In this document: piece after piece, positions 13,934 through 15,438 of the stretch
Position numbering within the stretch: position 1 is the stretch's first letter
Layout of the letters: every line of letters begins with the position of its first letter
Assembly: GCA_015233265.1 (NCBI GenBank)
Contig: JADFXZ010000040.1
Span: 1 to 15,438, forward strand
Source: Nitrospirota bacterium
GTDB lineage: Bacteria; Nitrospirota; Thermodesulfovibrionia; Thermodesulfovibrionales; Magnetobacteriaceae
Direction: 5' to 3'
DNA length: 15,438 bases
Made by a program: the position numbers and the translations under genes
The notes under the pieces: model-generated
What the model was told of the DNA's origin: nothing
The model's input: only the letters and a program-made list of their open reading frames with translations
Database searches by the model: none

Positions 13934-14164
13934 CTATCGGTCTCTTTCGCTAGCAGTTTCGTCCTGAGGCATCTTCCCGTTGAAATTTTTGACCTTCGCC
14001 TTCAATCCTGTGTTTCTTATACCGGCAACAAGGGCAACAAAGCCGCCAAATAACAGCGCCACAGGCAGTATGGCCAGAAACACATCCACTACATACCACC
14101 AATACGTTACCATCCCCCACAGGCCAAGACACATTGCTATCAAACCAAACACTATACTCAGCAT
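13934..14164 (-). CDS. mamI: MamI, small two-helix magnetosome membrane protein
   Basis: This 76-residue protein has two membrane helices (about 3-23 and 26-49) and a short charged C-terminal tail. The pattern FGLIAMCLGLWGMVTYWW followed by a Pro/Gly-rich second helix (LPVALLFGGFVALVAG) is typical of MamI, which in Magnetospirillum is needed for magnetosome membrane invagination together with MamL, MamQ and MamB. A good ribosome binding site (AAGGAG) precedes the ATG. The gene lies nine bases before mamE, and a 77-base gap separates it from mamA upstream, the widest in this part of the operon; no convincing promoter or terminator was seen in that gap. Confidence 0.88.
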   Translation of the reverse strand: MLSIVFGLIAMCLGLWGMVTYWWYVVDVFLAILPVALLFGGFVALVAGIRNTGLKAKVKNFNGKMPQDETASERDR

Positions 14165-14241
14165 ATTTAGACTCCTTCTAAAAATAGATTATTTATACTT
14201 TTCAATGGGCATCCCACTGTTTTTTCCTGTGTGTATTCCAT

Positions 14242-14886
14242 TTAAACGGCCTTTTCCTCCTTCTCCAGCGCCTGTTTAAAGTACTTTACGGCCTCCTCTC
14301 GCTGCCCCTTTGCCTCATAGGCAAGCCCGATGCTCTGGTATGCCTTGATAAAATTCGGCTTTATCGACACCGCCTTCTTGTAAGACTCTATGGCGTTGTC
14401 AAAGTCGGACATGTTGTCATACACGAGTCCCAATTTGTAGTATGCCTCGGCGTAGGAAGGGTCAATCTTTATCGCCTCATTAAGCGCCCACTGCGCCTTG
14501 GGATTGTCGTCAATCATGAAATAGGCCGCACCCAGGTAAAAAAAGCACTCTGCCGAGCTTCTGTCTAAATTAGTCGCCCTGCCAAGGGATTCAATGGCCT
14601 CATTAGGAAGCCCCACCTTCAGGTACGTTCTGCCAATTTCATAGAGTGCCGCCGAGTTTACAGAATCGGCGTCCAGCACCTTTTTGAAGCTCTTTATAGC
14701 CCCTTCGTAATCCCCTTTATCTCTGAGCCTGGCTCCTACGTCCATATAAATGCCCCTTGCGTCCGCCGGGTCTAGCTGCAACACCTTGTTGTAACCGTTA
14801 ACAAGCGAATCCATGAGCATCTTCCCTTTAATCGATACAGTCTTTAAAAACACCTTTAAGTCACCTGTATCTACATTTATCCCCAT
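14242..14886 (-). CDS. mamA: MamA, TPR protein of the magnetosome surface
   Basis: The 214-residue protein is made of about five tandem tetratricopeptide repeats from about residue 43 to 212, with recurring patterns such as YYKLGLVYDNMSDFDNAIESYKKA. The preceding 40 residues probably form an extra capping helix pair. The length matches known MamA (about 217 residues). MamA is a soluble protein that oligomerises into a coat around magnetosomes and recruits other proteins. GAGGAGGT sits just before the ATG. A generic TPR protein cannot be excluded on the domain alone, but length and placement between MamB/M-type and MamI genes make MamA the best call. It starts 22 bases after the membrane protein gene upstream. 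Confidence 0.85.
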   Translation of the reverse strand: MGINVDTGDLKVFLKTVSIKGKMLMDSLVNGYNKVLQLDPADARGIYMDVGARLRDKGDYEGAIKSFKKVLDADSVNSAALYEIGRTYLKVGLPNEAIESLGRATNLDRSSAECFFYLGAAYFMIDDNPKAQWALNEAIKIDPSYAEAYYKLGLVYDNMSDFDNAIESYKKAVSIKPNFIKAYQSIGLAYEAKGQREEAVKYFKQALEKEEKAV

Positions 14887-14908
14887 ACGTTTACCTCCTC
14901 GTGTATCT

Positions 14909-15292
14909 TCATAATATCGAATGTCCCCAAATAATCAGCACTATCCATATATAAAACATAAGCTGCTGCGAATGTACCAATTTCATCTCCCTGTAAAACT
15001 TGTATGGCCGTTTAAAGTACATCATCCCGCCCACTACGCAAAGCCATATCGTCACTAAAAATGACATCTGCAAAATTATATTCCTCTCATCGGCATAGTG
15101 CCCGTGAAAAAATAATACCCAAAGCCCAAGCAGATTAAGCAGTATGTGCAATTTCAAATAGCTTTGGAAAAACTGAGCTATCTCCTTTGACTGGCCAAGA
15201 AACTGCCTTGTTATTACCTTAGCCGGATAGTACGCGTTTGCCACTATAAAAAGAAGCGCGCAGAGTGTTCCCATAAAATCAGACCGTAGCAT
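14909..15292 (-). CDS. Four-helix membrane protein with paired histidines (possibly Mad2)
   Basis: The preferred start is ATG 15292, which overlaps the upstream stop as TGATG and has GGAGG about 11 bases before it; an ATG at 15310 would add six residues. The 127-residue product has four predicted membrane helices (about 6-25, 45-65, 70-93 and 106-127). Histidines are placed suggestively: His49 and His63 sit 14 apart at the two ends of helix two (HX13H), His65 follows, and His107 and His124 flank helix four. HX13H is the spacing used by b-type heme ligands in ferric-reductase and b561-like proteins. Mad2 is a small membrane protein of magnetosome clusters, which could fit, but I cannot confirm identity, so no symbol is given. 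Confidence 0.75.
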   Translation of the reverse strand: MLRSDFMGTLCALLFIVANAYYPAKVITRQFLGQSKEIAQFFQSYLKLHILLNLLGLWVLFFHGHYADERNIILQMSFLVTIWLCVVGGMMYFKRPYKFYREMKLVHSQQLMFYIWIVLIIWGHSIL

Positions 15293-15438
15293 CAGTTCCA
15301 AAACCTCCATTTTTCAATTGGATAGGCCCTGACAAATACGCTGTCCAGACCCTCGAATTTATTAAGTATTATCTTCTTAACCTGCTCTATCATCGTATGC
15401 GTCTCCATCACGGTAAACGAACTGGCAAACCAAAAGAC
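15292..15438 (-). CDS. 3' end of a cation diffusion facilitator gene, MamB/MamM type (partial)
   Basis: A frame open from the window edge to TGA at 15292-15294 encodes 48 residues. METHTMIEQVKKIILNKFEG, followed by a beta-strand-like SVFVRAYPIE, fits the cytoplasmic C-terminal alpha-beta domain of cation diffusion facilitators, where the residues around the His-containing helix and the final strand mediate dimerisation. MamB and MamM are the CDF proteins of magnetosomes and carry iron into the vesicle. Their genes occur near mamA, and mamB is my favoured choice from remembered gene order, but the membrane part lies outside the window. The stop overlaps the next gene's start, implying translational coupling. 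Confidence 0.5.
   Translation of the reverse strand, partial: VFWFASSFTVMETHTMIEQVKKIILNKFEGLDSVFVRAYPIEKWRFWN

Noticed and set aside
1..15438. CRISPR arrays, tRNA or rRNA genes
   Set aside because: No regularly spaced repeats and no tRNA- or rRNA-like segments were seen on either strand.

Overview
The window looks like a genome fragment of an uncultured magnetotactic bacterium of the phylum Nitrospirota (Candidatus Magnetobacterium type). The main evidence is a long minus-strand gene block in which a MamE protease with a CXXCH heme motif, MamI, a LemA-type MamQ, a TPR-type MamA and a TauE-only MamO-like protein are interleaved with coiled-coil genes. That order is the one I associate with the Nitrospirota magnetosome cluster and its man1-man6 genes. 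The family calls are read from the sequence; the numbered man symbols rest on remembered gene order.

Bases 1 to about 745 are a decayed IS21-family insertion sequence. It has an istA start with a good ribosome binding site, a frameshift, a large internal deletion, then an istB remnant with frameshifts and a stop. Bases 895 to 3998 form a three-gene plus-strand module. It encodes a RiPP precursor with a nitrile-hydratase-like (NHLP) leader and a putative core of only ten residues, a radical SAM/SPASM peptide maturase, and an unrecognised 363-residue protein. A strongly structured RNA region separates the precursor from the maturase. No transporter or double-glycine peptidase is visible, so export and leader removal would need genes elsewhere. 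Bases 3999 to 4533 hold more IS21-end-like repeats and three adjacent hairpins where the module converges on the end of the magnetosome cluster.

Bases 4534 to 15438 are one apparent minus-strand operon. In transcription order it reads: the 3' end of a cation diffusion facilitator (MamB/MamM type), a small four-helix membrane protein (possibly Mad2), mamA, mamI, mamE, mamQ, man1, man2, man3, a TauE/SafE transporter (MamO C-terminal domain type), man4, man5 and man6. Most neighbours are 3-22 bases apart or overlap by stop/start codons. Exceptions are a 77-base gap before mamI and a 174-base gap between mamQ and man1 that carries a hairpin repeat. From family knowledge, MamI, MamQ and MamB act in magnetosome membrane formation, MamE in protein maturation and redox control of magnetite growth, and MamA as a protein coat. 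The five coiled-coil Man proteins plus the HEAT-repeat Man4 plausibly build the scaffold that organises Nitrospirota magnetosome chains, but this is inference.

The most novel-looking element is the compact RiPP module bracketed by IS relics at the edge of the magnetosome cluster.
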